Below, in pieces: positions 1 through 7,358 of a stretch of DNA of 22,757 nucleotides (its first letter is position 1; every line of letters starts with the position of its first letter). The DNA is taken from the NCBI GenBank assembly GCA_049890215.1, contig JBMHBX010000002.1, positions 1 through 22,757 of the forward strand. Reading direction: 5' to 3'. The stretch comes from UBA685 sp049890215 (GTDB taxonomy: Bacteria > Pseudomonadota > Alphaproteobacteria > Puniceispirillales > Puniceispirillaceae). The notes under the pieces were generated by a model. The model did no database searches. It saw nothing but the letters and a program-made list of their open reading frames with translations, and was not told where the DNA came from. A program made the translations under genes and the position numbers.

Positions 1-616
1 CGCCCTGCGGCAGATAGAGCTGATTTGAGACCACCATCATGATACCGCCAACCACAGCAACTGCACTGGCACCATAAAAAGCAATCACCAAAGTTGGGAT
101 ATGCGCCGGCACGATGCGTGAACCAACATCGCGTATGGTCATGCCAACAACAGACAATAAAACCAACATGCTGAATATGGTAAATCCATCTTGAGTGGGG
201 CGCATAATCACCATGACACCTATAAATCCCAACAACACTGCAAAAGTGCGTCTGGGGCCAACTTTCTCACCTAAAAATAAGGCACCTGCTGCGGTCAGTA
301 ATAATGGTTGTGATTGCAAGACAGCCGTGACCGTTGCAAGCGGCACCACACTCAAAGCGGCGATGATGGCCAAGGCAGCTATGACTTCTCCGACAAGGCG
401 CAGAAACACAGTCCAATGAAGGTATGAGCTTTTATAAATCTTCTGGCCGCTAACCCATAAGGCAATCAAAAAGACACTCGCTGTGCCAAATCCCATCAAA
501 AAAACAACAAGCCAGGGCGATAATGACTGAGAGGCTAATTTCACAAATAAGTCAGCTACTGTGAACAAAAACATCGCAAACACCATCAAGGTAATCGCAC
601 GCATTGTATCAGTCAT
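1..616 (-). CDS. EamA/DMT-superfamily transporter, partial (C-terminus outside window)
   Basis: The frame runs open from the ATG at 616 to the left edge, giving 205 codons of a very hydrophobic protein. It starts MTDTMRAITLMVFAMFLFTV and shows the EamA pattern: a first helix, a helix-helix stretch with LATVTAVLQSQPLLLTA, then the FLGEKVGPRRTFAVLLGFIGV segment typical of the end of the first EamA repeat. The second repeat is cut off. A Shine-Dalgarno-like GGAAAG lies about 7 nt before the start. Family members are inner-membrane exporters or importers of metabolites such as amino acids or nucleotide sugars; the substrate cannot be read here. It lies 141 bp downstream of the AraC/MelR-like regulator on the same strand, so co-transcription is possible but not shown. 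The family call is secure and the function is not. Confidence 0.85.
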   Translation of the reverse strand, partial: MTDTMRAITLMVFAMFLFTVADLFVKLASQSLSPWLVVFLMGFGTASVFLIALWVSGQKIYKSSYLHWTVFLRLVGEVIAALAIIAALSVVPLATVTAVLQSQPLLLTAAGALFLGEKVGPRRTFAVLLGFIGVMVIMRPTQDGFTIFSMLVLLSVVGMTIRDVGSRIVPAHIPTLVIAFYGASAVAVVGGIMMVVSNQLYLPQG

Positions 617-757
617 GACTTATCTTTCCATATAAAGGCCGACCATATAATGGCCTACTTGATACGACCTTATTGACCGTGAGAAATGCAGTGGCAAACG
701 CAAAAGACATTTCAGCGCTTTCAAAAGCCGCAGCCAAAATGCAACCAGATAATAATA

Positions 758-1630
758 TCATAAATTATGAGATTGACGGAAGTTTTGTGGAGTCTGCCCA
801 GTATCTTTTACGAAAACTTCATAAAACCGTGACAATGAACCAAACCCGCTATCCATAGCGATCGTCAAAATTTTATCAGAACTGCCGACAAGCGCAGATT
901 TGGCATGATAAAGGCGCAACTTGGTTAAATAAGACGTCATAGACATACCGATAACTTTTTGAAACAGACCCATACTATAGCCTTGCGAGACGCCGCCTGC
1001 CGCGGCGATATCTGCCACTGAAATTGGCTGCGTGTAATGTTCTGCCATGAAGCGAACCATTTTTTGGATGTGGTGCATTTGGCGCTCTGAGGCTGCCATT
1101 TTTTTCTTGTTTGTCATTGCATCCGTATCATCCATCAGGCGCCAACCCGCCAGATTCTGACGCTTGAGACGACAATGTAATTCAGTTCTTGCCAGGGCGA
1201 CTTTCAAACTGTGACGCGACTCATAATCATGAACCCAGCCTTCAAATAAGAATGGGTCTGTTGAGCTCTGAGACTGCGCTGTCACAAGCTGGCCTGAAAT
1301 CAATGACTCCAACACTTCATCTGACATGCCAAGAGACAGAATTTCCTGCAATGGTAAATTCGCAATATAAATAAGCCCTTCACCTTCAACCCCTGTCACA
1401 CGGTGAGGTAACTGTCCCCACAAAAGGCAAAGCTCAGTATCATTTGCAACTGCAGGCCCTGCATGTGTGTCAAAATAAATAGCACAACGGACAGGCAACA
1501 TAACCTCAACGTGATTATGATTATGCGTCCGATTCATAACAATCGGCATATGTTTTTGCATAAAAAAGCCATCAGGGAATAAACTCGCTGAGGCAATAAA
1601 CTCTGATGGTATATTTTGCTCGTTCATCAT
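758..1630 (-). CDS. AraC-family transcriptional regulator, MelR-like
   Basis: This 290-residue protein has an N-terminal cupin-like sensor half and a C-terminal AraC-type double helix-turn-helix (about residues 195-285, with VADIAAAGGVSQGYSMGLFQ and the closing GFGSLSRFYEVF...TPQNFR signature). From memory, the sensor half resembles Escherichia coli MelR: HNHNHVEVMLPV matches the HWHGQVEVNVPF region, and LLWGQLPHRVTG matches LFWACTPHQLTD. MelR activates melibiose genes when alpha-galactoside is bound. Divergent placement 197 bp from an operon holding a MelA-type alpha-galactosidase supports the same role. Two tandem ATGs open the gene; no clear Shine-Dalgarno is visible. A sigma70-like promoter and an inverted repeat lie just upstream. 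The actual inducer is inferred, not shown. Confidence 0.88.
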   Translation of the reverse strand: MMNEQNIPSEFIASASLFPDGFFMQKHMPIVMNRTHNHNHVEVMLPVRCAIYFDTHAGPAVANDTELCLLWGQLPHRVTGVEGEGLIYIANLPLQEILSLGMSDEVLESLISGQLVTAQSQSSTDPFLFEGWVHDYESRHSLKVALARTELHCRLKRQNLAGWRLMDDTDAMTNKKKMAASERQMHHIQKMVRFMAEHYTQPISVADIAAAGGVSQGYSMGLFQKVIGMSMTSYLTKLRLYHAKSALVGSSDKILTIAMDSGFGSLSRFYEVFVKDTGQTPQNFRQSHNL

Positions 1631-1640
1631 ATGAAAATGT

Positions 1641-1658
1641 CATGTTTTTCGGAACATG
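1641..1658. promoter_or_regulatory. Inverted repeat, candidate operator near the regulator start site
   Basis: CATGTT (1641-1646) and AACATG (1653-1658) form a 6-bp inverted repeat with a 6-nt spacer. It lies at about +1 to +18 of the promoter proposed for the regulator gene, a position suited to autorepression. AraC-family sites are more often direct repeats, so another factor may bind here, or the repeat may be chance. Confidence 0.25.
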
Positions 1659-1665
1659 TACAATA

Positions 1666-1694
1666 AAAATATGAGAATACAGGAATAATTGCAA
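1666..1694 (-). promoter_or_regulatory. Candidate sigma70 promoter of the MelR-like regulator gene
   Basis: On the minus strand TTGCAA (1689-1694) is followed after exactly 17 nt by TATTTT (1666-1671). Each hexamer matches the consensus at four of six positions. The predicted start near 1659 gives a leader of about 30 nt before the ATG at 1630. This is assigned by pattern only. Confidence 0.35.
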
Positions 1695-1790
1695 AGAAAT
1701 ACGGAGGCAGAGCCGGTGCGAATCAAATCATACTAATTTTTCTAGACATTTGGTTCGGGGGGGCGTGTCCTTTCCGGCCTGATGAAATTT

Positions 1791-1816
1791 TGCCTTAAAA
1801 TAAAGGCATGTTTTTT
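1791..1816 (+). promoter_or_regulatory. Short hairpin plus T-run, overlapping a -10-like TAAAAT, before the sugar-binding protein gene
   Basis: TGCCTT (1791-1796) pairs with AAGGCA (1803-1808) around a 6-nt loop and is followed by TG and six T residues. It looks like a weak intrinsic terminator or attenuator placed just before the ribosome binding site. The same stretch contains TAAAAT (1796-1801), five of six matches to a -10 box, but with no good -35, as at activator-dependent promoters. If that is the true -10, the hairpin is not transcribed. The sequence does not decide between these. Confidence 0.25.
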
Positions 1817-1822
1817 GGGAGG
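1817..1822 (+). promoter_or_regulatory. Strong ribosome binding site for the sugar-binding protein
   Basis: GGGAGG ends 5 nt before the ATG at 1828. It is the clearest Shine-Dalgarno in the plus-strand operon and fits high translation of the binding protein compared with the permeases, whose sites are weak. Confidence 0.7.
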
Positions 1823-1827
1823 ATCCT

Positions 1828-3072
1828 ATGAAAAAGACATTCGCCGCGCTAGCGACGGTTGCTTCAATTGGTCTGACATCTGTGGCAAGTGCTGGTACAC
1901 TTGTGATCAATACAGATACATCTGACCCGGCACCAAAAGCTGCGTTTCAATATGCAATCGATAAATTCCAAGCTGAAAACCCTGATGTGACAGTAGAATG
2001 GAACCTGTTTGACCATGAAGGTTATAAGCAGTCTATCCGTAACTTCTTGAACACAAATGCGCCTGACGTTGCAAACTGGTACGCCGGCAACCGCATGCGT
2101 CCATTTGTAAAAGCTGGTCTGTTTGAAGATGTGTCAGACATCTGGGCAGATACTGGTTGGCAAGATGGTGAAATCAACAACTCAATGGCCCATGCGAAAA
2201 AGTCAATGACAATCGCAGGTCGTCAATGGGGTGTGCCTTACACTTACTACCAGTGGGGTGTTTATTACCGCAAAGACATCTTTGAGAAGATGGGCATTGC
2301 CGTACCAAAGACATTTGATGAATTCGTAGAAGCTTGCGCCAAGCTAAAAGCAGGTGGCGTGACACCTATCACCATTGGCTCAAAGTACCTTTGGACAACA
2401 GCCGGGGTATTTGACTATTTGAACTTGCGTACAAATGGTTATGAATTCCACATGGACCTCGCATTGGGTAACGTGCCTTACACAGACCCACGCGTCCAGG
2501 CAACATTTGATAACTGGGACCGTTTGGTAAAGCCAGGTTACTTCATCGAAAACCATGCTGCATATTCATGGCAGGAAGCTTTGACACCAATGGTCAATGG
2601 CGAAGCTGCAATGTATGTGATGGGTAACTTCGCAGTCGCACCACTTCGTGAAGCTGGTTTGACTGATGATCAGCTAGGGTTCTTCCAGTTCCCTGAGATC
2701 ACTCCTGGTATCCCGATGGCTGAAGAAGCACCAACAGATACCATTCATATCCCGTCAAATGCGAAGAACAAAAAAGACGCAAAGCGTTTCTTGATCTTCA
2801 TGGCTCGTGCAGATGTTCAGACTGAAATGAACAAAATCCTTGGTCAGTTGCCAATCAATAGCTCATCAACAGTCGCTGATGACAAGTTCTTGAAAGCAGG
2901 TAACGCGATGCTGAACAATGCTTATGCAATGGCACAGTTCTATGACCGTGACGCACCAGCTGAAATGGCTTCAGCAGGCATGAAAGGCTTCCAGGAATAT
3001 ATGGTTAAGCCTGAGCGCCGTGATGCTATTTTGAAGCGTTTAGAAAAAGCACGTCAGCGCGTTTATAAGTAA
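1828..3072 (+). CDS. ABC transporter sugar-binding protein, probable galactoside binder
   Basis: This 414-residue periplasmic solute-binding protein belongs to the MalE/UgpB-like family (COG1653 type). A Sec signal peptide is clear: MKK, a hydrophobic core, then VASA with cleavage near residue 22 before GTLVINTD. There is no lipobox cysteine, so the mature protein should be free in the periplasm. Family-like stretches include the N-terminal domain with NAPDVANWYAGN and a mid-region PYTYYQWGVYYRKDIFEKMG, the usual hinge-proximal segment of sugar binders. It is first in an operon with two permeases, a GH4 alpha-galactosidase, galT and galK, so its ligand is probably a galactoside. Codons lean to forms typical of highly expressed genes (AAC, TTC, CGT, GGT) more than in the permeases. 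The family is secure; the ligand is inferred from context. Confidence 0.92.
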   Translation: MKKTFAALATVASIGLTSVASAGTLVINTDTSDPAPKAAFQYAIDKFQAENPDVTVEWNLFDHEGYKQSIRNFLNTNAPDVANWYAGNRMRPFVKAGLFEDVSDIWADTGWQDGEINNSMAHAKKSMTIAGRQWGVPYTYYQWGVYYRKDIFEKMGIAVPKTFDEFVEACAKLKAGGVTPITIGSKYLWTTAGVFDYLNLRTNGYEFHMDLALGNVPYTDPRVQATFDNWDRLVKPGYFIENHAAYSWQEALTPMVNGEAAMYVMGNFAVAPLREAGLTDDQLGFFQFPEITPGIPMAEEAPTDTIHIPSNAKNKKDAKRFLIFMARADVQTEMNKILGQLPINSSSTVADDKFLKAGNAMLNNAYAMAQFYDRDAPAEMASAGMKGFQEYMVKPERRDAILKRLEKARQRVYK

Positions 3073-3091
3073 TCGCTGATATCAAAAGCTT

Positions 3092-3119
3092 GGTGGCAGG
3101 AACAGATGTTTCTGCCACC
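3092..3119 (+). terminator. Strong intercistronic hairpin after the binding-protein gene
   Basis: GGTGGCAGGAAC (3092-3103) pairs with GTTTCTGCCACC (3108-3119), giving a 12-bp stem with one G-U pair and a 4-nt AGAT loop. It begins 19 nt after the stop codon. No tight T-run follows, only TCATTAATTTTATAAATTTC, so it is at best a leaky terminator. It is more likely a 3' mRNA stabiliser that raises binding-protein levels over the permeases, as known for malE-malF type operons. The stem is seen; the role is inferred. Confidence 0.65.
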
Positions 3120-3178
3120 TCATTAATTTTATAAATTTCTCATTTCCCTTTTATCACTTTTCTGCGGTTTCCTGTCTC

Positions 3179-4111
3179 ATGCATTCAGTATCAACTTCAA
3201 ACACAACGGCTCATATCCGCCGATCAAGTTGGTGGAAACGCAATCAACAACAAATCACACCTTGGCTATTTTTGGCGCCTGGCCTTATATTTTTTTCGAT
3301 ATATGTTTTATTTCCTATCGGGCAGTCATTATTGATTTCGCTCTATGAGTGGGACGGCTTATCGCCTGCTACCTACATTGGCTTTGCAAATTATGTTGAG
3401 TTGGTTGATGATGAAGAGTTTTACACAAGTTTGTGGAATAATGTCAGATGGCTAATATGCTTCATGCTTGCTGTACCTATAGGCCTTGGCCTTGCTTTAT
3501 TTTTGAACCAGACGATTTTTGGCATCAGGCTTATCAAATCTCTTTTCTTTTTTCCGTTTGTCATTTCACAAGCGGTTATTGGCCTTATCTTCACTTGGTT
3601 TTATGAGCCAAATTATGGAATTATCGCGCCTTTGCTTAATCTGGTTGGATTGGAAGGCTGGGCCATTTTAGCAGATGAGGACTATGCAACCTACGGCATC
3701 ATCTTTGCCGGTCTTTATCCGCAAATTGCCTATTGCATGATCTTGTATTTAACAGGGCTGAATAACATCTCATCAGATCAGATAGAAGCCGGCCGCATGG
3801 ATGGCGCTAAGGGATGGTCATTATTTTGGAATATCATTTTGCCGCAATTGCGTCCTGCAACCTTCATCGCGGTGGTTGTCACCATTATTGGCGCTCTTCG
3901 CTCTTTTGATATGATTGCCATCATGACACAGGGCGGCCCGTGGGGTTCAACTAATGTGCTTGCCTATTTTATGTTTGAACAAGCGCTTAGTGAATATGGT
4001 TATCGTATGGGCTATGGTTCTGCCATCGCCACTATACTATTTGGCATCATGCTGATTTACATCACATTTTTTATCTGGCGGATGTACCGCGATGAAAAAA
4101 GAGGGCTGTAG
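3179..4111 (+). CDS. ABC sugar transporter permease, MalF/UgpA type
   Basis: This 310-residue inner-membrane protein has about six hydrophobic segments, the first at residues 28-50 (ITPWLFLAPGLIFFSIYVLF). The cytoplasmic EAA loop that docks on the ATPase is clear near residue 203: EAGRMDGAKG...ILPQLRP. It follows the binding-protein gene after 106 bp that include a strong hairpin. No good Shine-Dalgarno precedes the ATG, and no other in-frame start lies near, so translation is probably modest. It pairs with the next gene to form the membrane channel. Its ATPase is not in this operon; the best candidate is the gene at 10854-11903 on the opposite strand. Confidence 0.93.
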   Translation: MHSVSTSNTTAHIRRSSWWKRNQQQITPWLFLAPGLIFFSIYVLFPIGQSLLISLYEWDGLSPATYIGFANYVELVDDEEFYTSLWNNVRWLICFMLAVPIGLGLALFLNQTIFGIRLIKSLFFFPFVISQAVIGLIFTWFYEPNYGIIAPLLNLVGLEGWAILADEDYATYGIIFAGLYPQIAYCMILYLTGLNNISSDQIEAGRMDGAKGWSLFWNIILPQLRPATFIAVVVTIIGALRSFDMIAIMTQGGPWGSTNVLAYFMFEQALSEYGYRMGYGSAIATILFGIMLIYITFFIWRMYRDEKRGL

Positions 4112-4116
4112 ATCAA

Positions 4117-4968
4117 ATGTTTCCCACGCCAATTGAAAAAGCCACTTTTGCCTCTCGTATAAGCTATAAGATCGCTGTGCCTGTTGCCCTCATCATTTGG
4201 TTGGTGCCTCTTTTGGGTGTCATGATGACCGCTATGCGCGGGGCAGGTGATATCACTTCAGGCAATTTATGGGGCATGCCATCTGAATGGCTATTTGCAG
4301 AAAATATGGGAGATGTTTTTACCAACACGCCTATGCTGCAATTTATTTTGAACAGTTTCAAAATTACCATTCCAACAATGCTTGGCGCTGTGGCTTTGAG
4401 CTGCATGACCGGATTTGCACTTGCTTCTTATAATTTCAAAGGCAATTTGCTGTTATTTTTTACCTTTGTGGCAGGCAATTTTATCCCTTTTCAGATATTA
4501 ATGATCCCTGTTCGCGACCTCACATTTCAGATAGGTCTATATGATACAGTTACTGGCCTTGTTCTGTTTCATGTGGCTTTCCAAACCGGCTTTTGTACCT
4601 TATTCATGCGTAACTTTATCCGTGCTCTGCCTTTTGAGTTAATTGAGGCGGCTCGCATTGACGGCGCAAGTGAGTTTAAGATTTTCTTCAAAATTGTTTT
4701 GCCCCTCATCCGCCCTGCGATAGCAGCTCTATGCGTGTTGATTTTCACCTTTATCTGGAACGATTATTTCTGGGCAACCGTATTAATACAAGGGCAGCAT
4801 GCTATGCCTGTGACTGCCGGGTTAAAGTCATTGAATGGTCAGTGGATTGCTGCCTATCATCTGATCTCTGCCGGGGCCATAGTTGCGGCCATCCCCCCTG
4901 TTCTTATGTTTTTTATTATGCAACGTCATTTTATTGCTGGCCTGACTTTAGGGGCTAGCAAGGGGTAA
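4117..4968 (+). CDS. ABC sugar transporter permease, MalG/UgpE type
   Basis: This is the 283-residue second permease subunit. The EAA loop EAARIDGASEFKIFFKIVLP lies near residue 176 and is followed by RPAIAALCVLIFTFIWNDYFW, the usual MalG-family sequence. About six transmembrane segments are visible. It starts 5 nt after the stop of the upstream permease; GAGGG inside the end of that gene can serve as ribosome binding site, so the two are probably co-translated. The partner is the MalF-type subunit just upstream. The substrate is inferred as a galactoside from the following alpha-galactosidase and Leloir genes. Confidence 0.93.
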   Translation: MFPTPIEKATFASRISYKIAVPVALIIWLVPLLGVMMTAMRGAGDITSGNLWGMPSEWLFAENMGDVFTNTPMLQFILNSFKITIPTMLGAVALSCMTGFALASYNFKGNLLLFFTFVAGNFIPFQILMIPVRDLTFQIGLYDTVTGLVLFHVAFQTGFCTLFMRNFIRALPFELIEAARIDGASEFKIFFKIVLPLIRPAIAALCVLIFTFIWNDYFWATVLIQGQHAMPVTAGLKSLNGQWIAAYHLISAGAIVAAIPPVLMFFIMQRHFIAGLTLGASKG

Positions 4969-4975
4969 CTTAATT

Positions 4976-6304
4976 ATGACAAAGATTTCAATCATCGGTG
5001 CTGGCAGCACCGTTTTTATGCGCAATATTGTAACAGATATTCTTCTGGAACCAGCCTTCAAAGATTGCCAGATTGCGCTTCAGGATATTGATGAAAAACG
5101 TCTTGCGACCTCTGAGATGGTTGTACAGAAAATCACCTCAAAACTCGCTGTATCGCCGCAGGTTACAGCCACTTTATCTCGTGAAGAGGCATTGCGTGGC
5201 TCAGATTTTGTCATTTTAATGATTCAAGTCGGAGGCTATAAGCCATCCACTGTTATCGACTTTGAAATACCTGCTAAATATGGATTGCAACAAACCATTG
5301 CTGATACTCTGGGTATTGGCGGAATTATGAGAGGCCTTCGCACAGTCCCTGTACTTCTTGACATTGCAAAAGACATGGAACGGTTATGTCCCGATGCCCT
5401 CATGCTACAATATGTCAACCCAATGGCCATTAACTGCTTAGCCCTATCGCAGATGGCACCTGAGCTAAACTATGTTGGGCTTTGTCACTCTGTCCAGGGA
5501 ACAGCGGCTGATTTAGCACGTGATTTAGGCGAAGATATCGCAGACATCGAATATGATTGTTCTGGCATAAATCACATGGCCTTTTATACACGTTTTGAAA
5601 AGCGTCTTGAAGATGGGACAAAAGAAGATTTATATCCTCGCTTAATGAAAATTGGCGAAGATCAGAGCTTTGGTCCAAATTGGGATGGCTGCACCAACCA
5701 TGTGCGCTATGAAATTCTTAAACGCCTTGGCTATTTTGTAACAGAATCTTCTGAACATTTTGCAGAATACACACCCTGGTTTATCAAGTCACACAACCCT
5801 GAATTATTAAAAGAATTTAACATTCCCATAAATGAGTATATTCGCCGTTGTGAAAGCCAAATTGCTGATTGGGATGAGCAAGAGCGAGATTTGTTAGCCA
5901 ATGAAGATCTGGTTTGTGAGAAATCTGTGGAATATGCCGCACGTATTATTACCTCCATGGTAACAGGAGAAGAAGATGTCATTTATGGCAATGTTGCCAA
6001 TAATGGGCTTATTCCGGATTTGCCAGCTAACTCATGCGTAGAGGTGCCTTGTGTTACCTCTCTTGGCAAATTAACCCCGCAATCTGTGCCTGCCTTGCCA
6101 TTACATCTGAACCGCCTTATCCAGACCAATATTTCAGTCCAACAGCTGACGGTCGAAGCCTTATTAACAGGCAAAAAAGACCCGATTTATCATGCGGCAA
6201 TGCTTGATCCGCACACGGCCGCTGAATTGAGCCTTGACCAAATTTGGCATATGGTCGATGACCTTTTGGAAGCGCATGAGGGGTGGGTTCCTAAATTCAC
6301 CTAA
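4976..6304 (+). CDS. melA: Alpha-galactosidase, glycoside hydrolase family 4 (MelA type)
   Basis: This 442-residue cytoplasmic enzyme removes terminal alpha-galactose by the NAD- and divalent-metal-dependent redox-elimination chemistry of GH4. The N-terminal Rossmann motif is GAGST (residues 8-12). Other GH4 landmarks are QVGGY (84-88), QTIADTLGIGGIMR (106-119), YVNPM (146-150), GLCHSVQGT (168-176, with metal-site Cys170 and neighbouring His171) and GINHMAFY (197-204, metal ligand His200). VTESSEHFAEYTPWFIK and AAMLDPHTAA match E. coli MelA nearly word for word, which separates it from the alpha-glucosidase and 6-phospho subfamilies. The length equals that of MelA (about 450). There is no signal peptide, so substrates must be imported intact. 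AGGGG overlapping the preceding stop serves as the ribosome binding site. Activity on alpha-galactosides is well supported; the natural substrate is open. Confidence 0.94.
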   Translation: MTKISIIGAGSTVFMRNIVTDILLEPAFKDCQIALQDIDEKRLATSEMVVQKITSKLAVSPQVTATLSREEALRGSDFVILMIQVGGYKPSTVIDFEIPAKYGLQQTIADTLGIGGIMRGLRTVPVLLDIAKDMERLCPDALMLQYVNPMAINCLALSQMAPELNYVGLCHSVQGTAADLARDLGEDIADIEYDCSGINHMAFYTRFEKRLEDGTKEDLYPRLMKIGEDQSFGPNWDGCTNHVRYEILKRLGYFVTESSEHFAEYTPWFIKSHNPELLKEFNIPINEYIRRCESQIADWDEQERDLLANEDLVCEKSVEYAARIITSMVTGEEDVIYGNVANNGLIPDLPANSCVEVPCVTSLGKLTPQSVPALPLHLNRLIQTNISVQQLTVEALLTGKKDPIYHAAMLDPHTAAELSLDQIWHMVDDLLEAHEGWVPKFT

Positions 6305-6308
6305 AATA

Positions 6309-7358
6309 ATGAAAAAACATACCATCAATAGAGGTGGTGGCCGGGTGTTATCACTCTATGCCACTTCAGAAAAAACCTACCAGGAATTTGACGGGCTACC
6401 GCCAGTTTCAAGCAGTGATGCACATATGAGATGGCACCCTTTACGGCGCGAGTGGATTGGCCATGCCTCTGCACGCCAGGGCCGTACCTTTTTGCCGAAC
6501 CAAGCTGACTGTCCGCTTTGCCCCATGCAAAGCAACGATAATCCCAGTGATATTCCGGTCGATGATTATGAAATTGCTATTTTTACAAATCGGTTTTCAG
6601 CCCTTTCTCTTAATACTGACCTTCCACCTGAATTGGAGGTGCCAACAAAACAAGGCATTGGTTCATGTGAGGTGATCTCTTATAGCTCTGACCATAATGC
6701 TAGCCTTGCCACTCTGCCTGTCGACAGAATAGCGCTTCTCATAGAGGCCATTGCTGATCAGCTGACTCACATTTATGCACATAAGGATATCATCTGGTCA
6801 CTGCCTTTTGAAAATAGAGGGCGTGAAATTGGCGTCACGCTCGATCATCCTCACGGGCAAATTTACAGCCTATCTGTCTTGCCAAATGCTATTAAAACGC
6901 AGGCAGATGCGATGGCTGAGGATAACCCTCTTGCAAATCTGGCAGACACCATCGATAAAAGCCTTATCCTTGACCAGACCAATAGCGCTATTTGCTATGT
7001 GCCAAGATGGGCACGTTATCCTTTTGAAACATGGGTCATGCCAAATCGCTCTGTGGATGGGCCACAAGATTTAACGGACACAGAAATCACTGATCTTGCA
7101 ACTATGATTAAAGCTGCAGCTAGTCGCCTTGACGGCGTTTTTGACGCGCCAATGCCCTATACCTTAGCATGGCAGATAGCGCCGAAAGGTTATGAGGGGA
7201 AATTTCATTTCCACCTTACCTTTCAGCCGTTAAAGCGCGGTAAACAAAAACAAAAATATCTGGCTTCTGTTGAGCAGGTCTCGGGGCTATTTCTTGTTGA
7301 TTTACCACCAGAACGAGCAGCAGCAATCTTGCGTGGTGAAGAGATAGGCGATGAGTAA
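6309..7358 (+). CDS. galT: Galactose-1-phosphate uridylyltransferase
   Basis: This 349-residue enzyme (E. coli GalT has 348) exchanges UMP between UDP-glucose and galactose-1-phosphate in the Leloir pathway. The histidine-triad active site HPHGQIYS follows the usual GREIGVTLD. The zinc-site CPLCP is in the N-terminal part, with FTNRFSAL behind it, and KFHFHLTFQPLKRG near the C-terminus carries the second metal-binding histidines. The ATG at 6309, 4 nt after the alpha-galactosidase stop, is chosen over an in-frame ATG at 6234. The latter would add 25 residues without family similarity and would overlap the upstream gene by 71 bp. No strong Shine-Dalgarno lies at the chosen start, which suggests coupling to upstream translation. 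The gene overlaps galK by 8 bp. Confidence 0.93.
   Translation: MKKHTINRGGGRVLSLYATSEKTYQEFDGLPPVSSSDAHMRWHPLRREWIGHASARQGRTFLPNQADCPLCPMQSNDNPSDIPVDDYEIAIFTNRFSALSLNTDLPPELEVPTKQGIGSCEVISYSSDHNASLATLPVDRIALLIEAIADQLTHIYAHKDIIWSLPFENRGREIGVTLDHPHGQIYSLSVLPNAIKTQADAMAEDNPLANLADTIDKSLILDQTNSAICYVPRWARYPFETWVMPNRSVDGPQDLTDTEITDLATMIKAAASRLDGVFDAPMPYTLAWQIAPKGYEGKFHFHLTFQPLKRGKQKQKYLASVEQVSGLFLVDLPPERAAAILRGEEIGDE

Noticed and set aside
195..419. 74-codon plus-strand frame
   Set aside because: It is the shadow of the EamA transporter on the minus strand, whose translation is clearly membrane protein.
643..653. CCATATAATGG inverted repeat in front of the EamA gene
   Set aside because: Only 4-bp arms; too short to claim an operator or terminator.
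673..858. 61-codon plus-strand frame antisense to the regulator's 3' end and the following gap
   Set aside because: It has no Shine-Dalgarno and no recognisable protein features. More than half of it is antisense to a well-supported AraC gene.
6234..6308. Upstream in-frame ATG extending GalT by 25 residues
   Set aside because: The extension overlaps the alpha-galactosidase and has no likeness to GalT; the ATG at 6309 gives the standard length.
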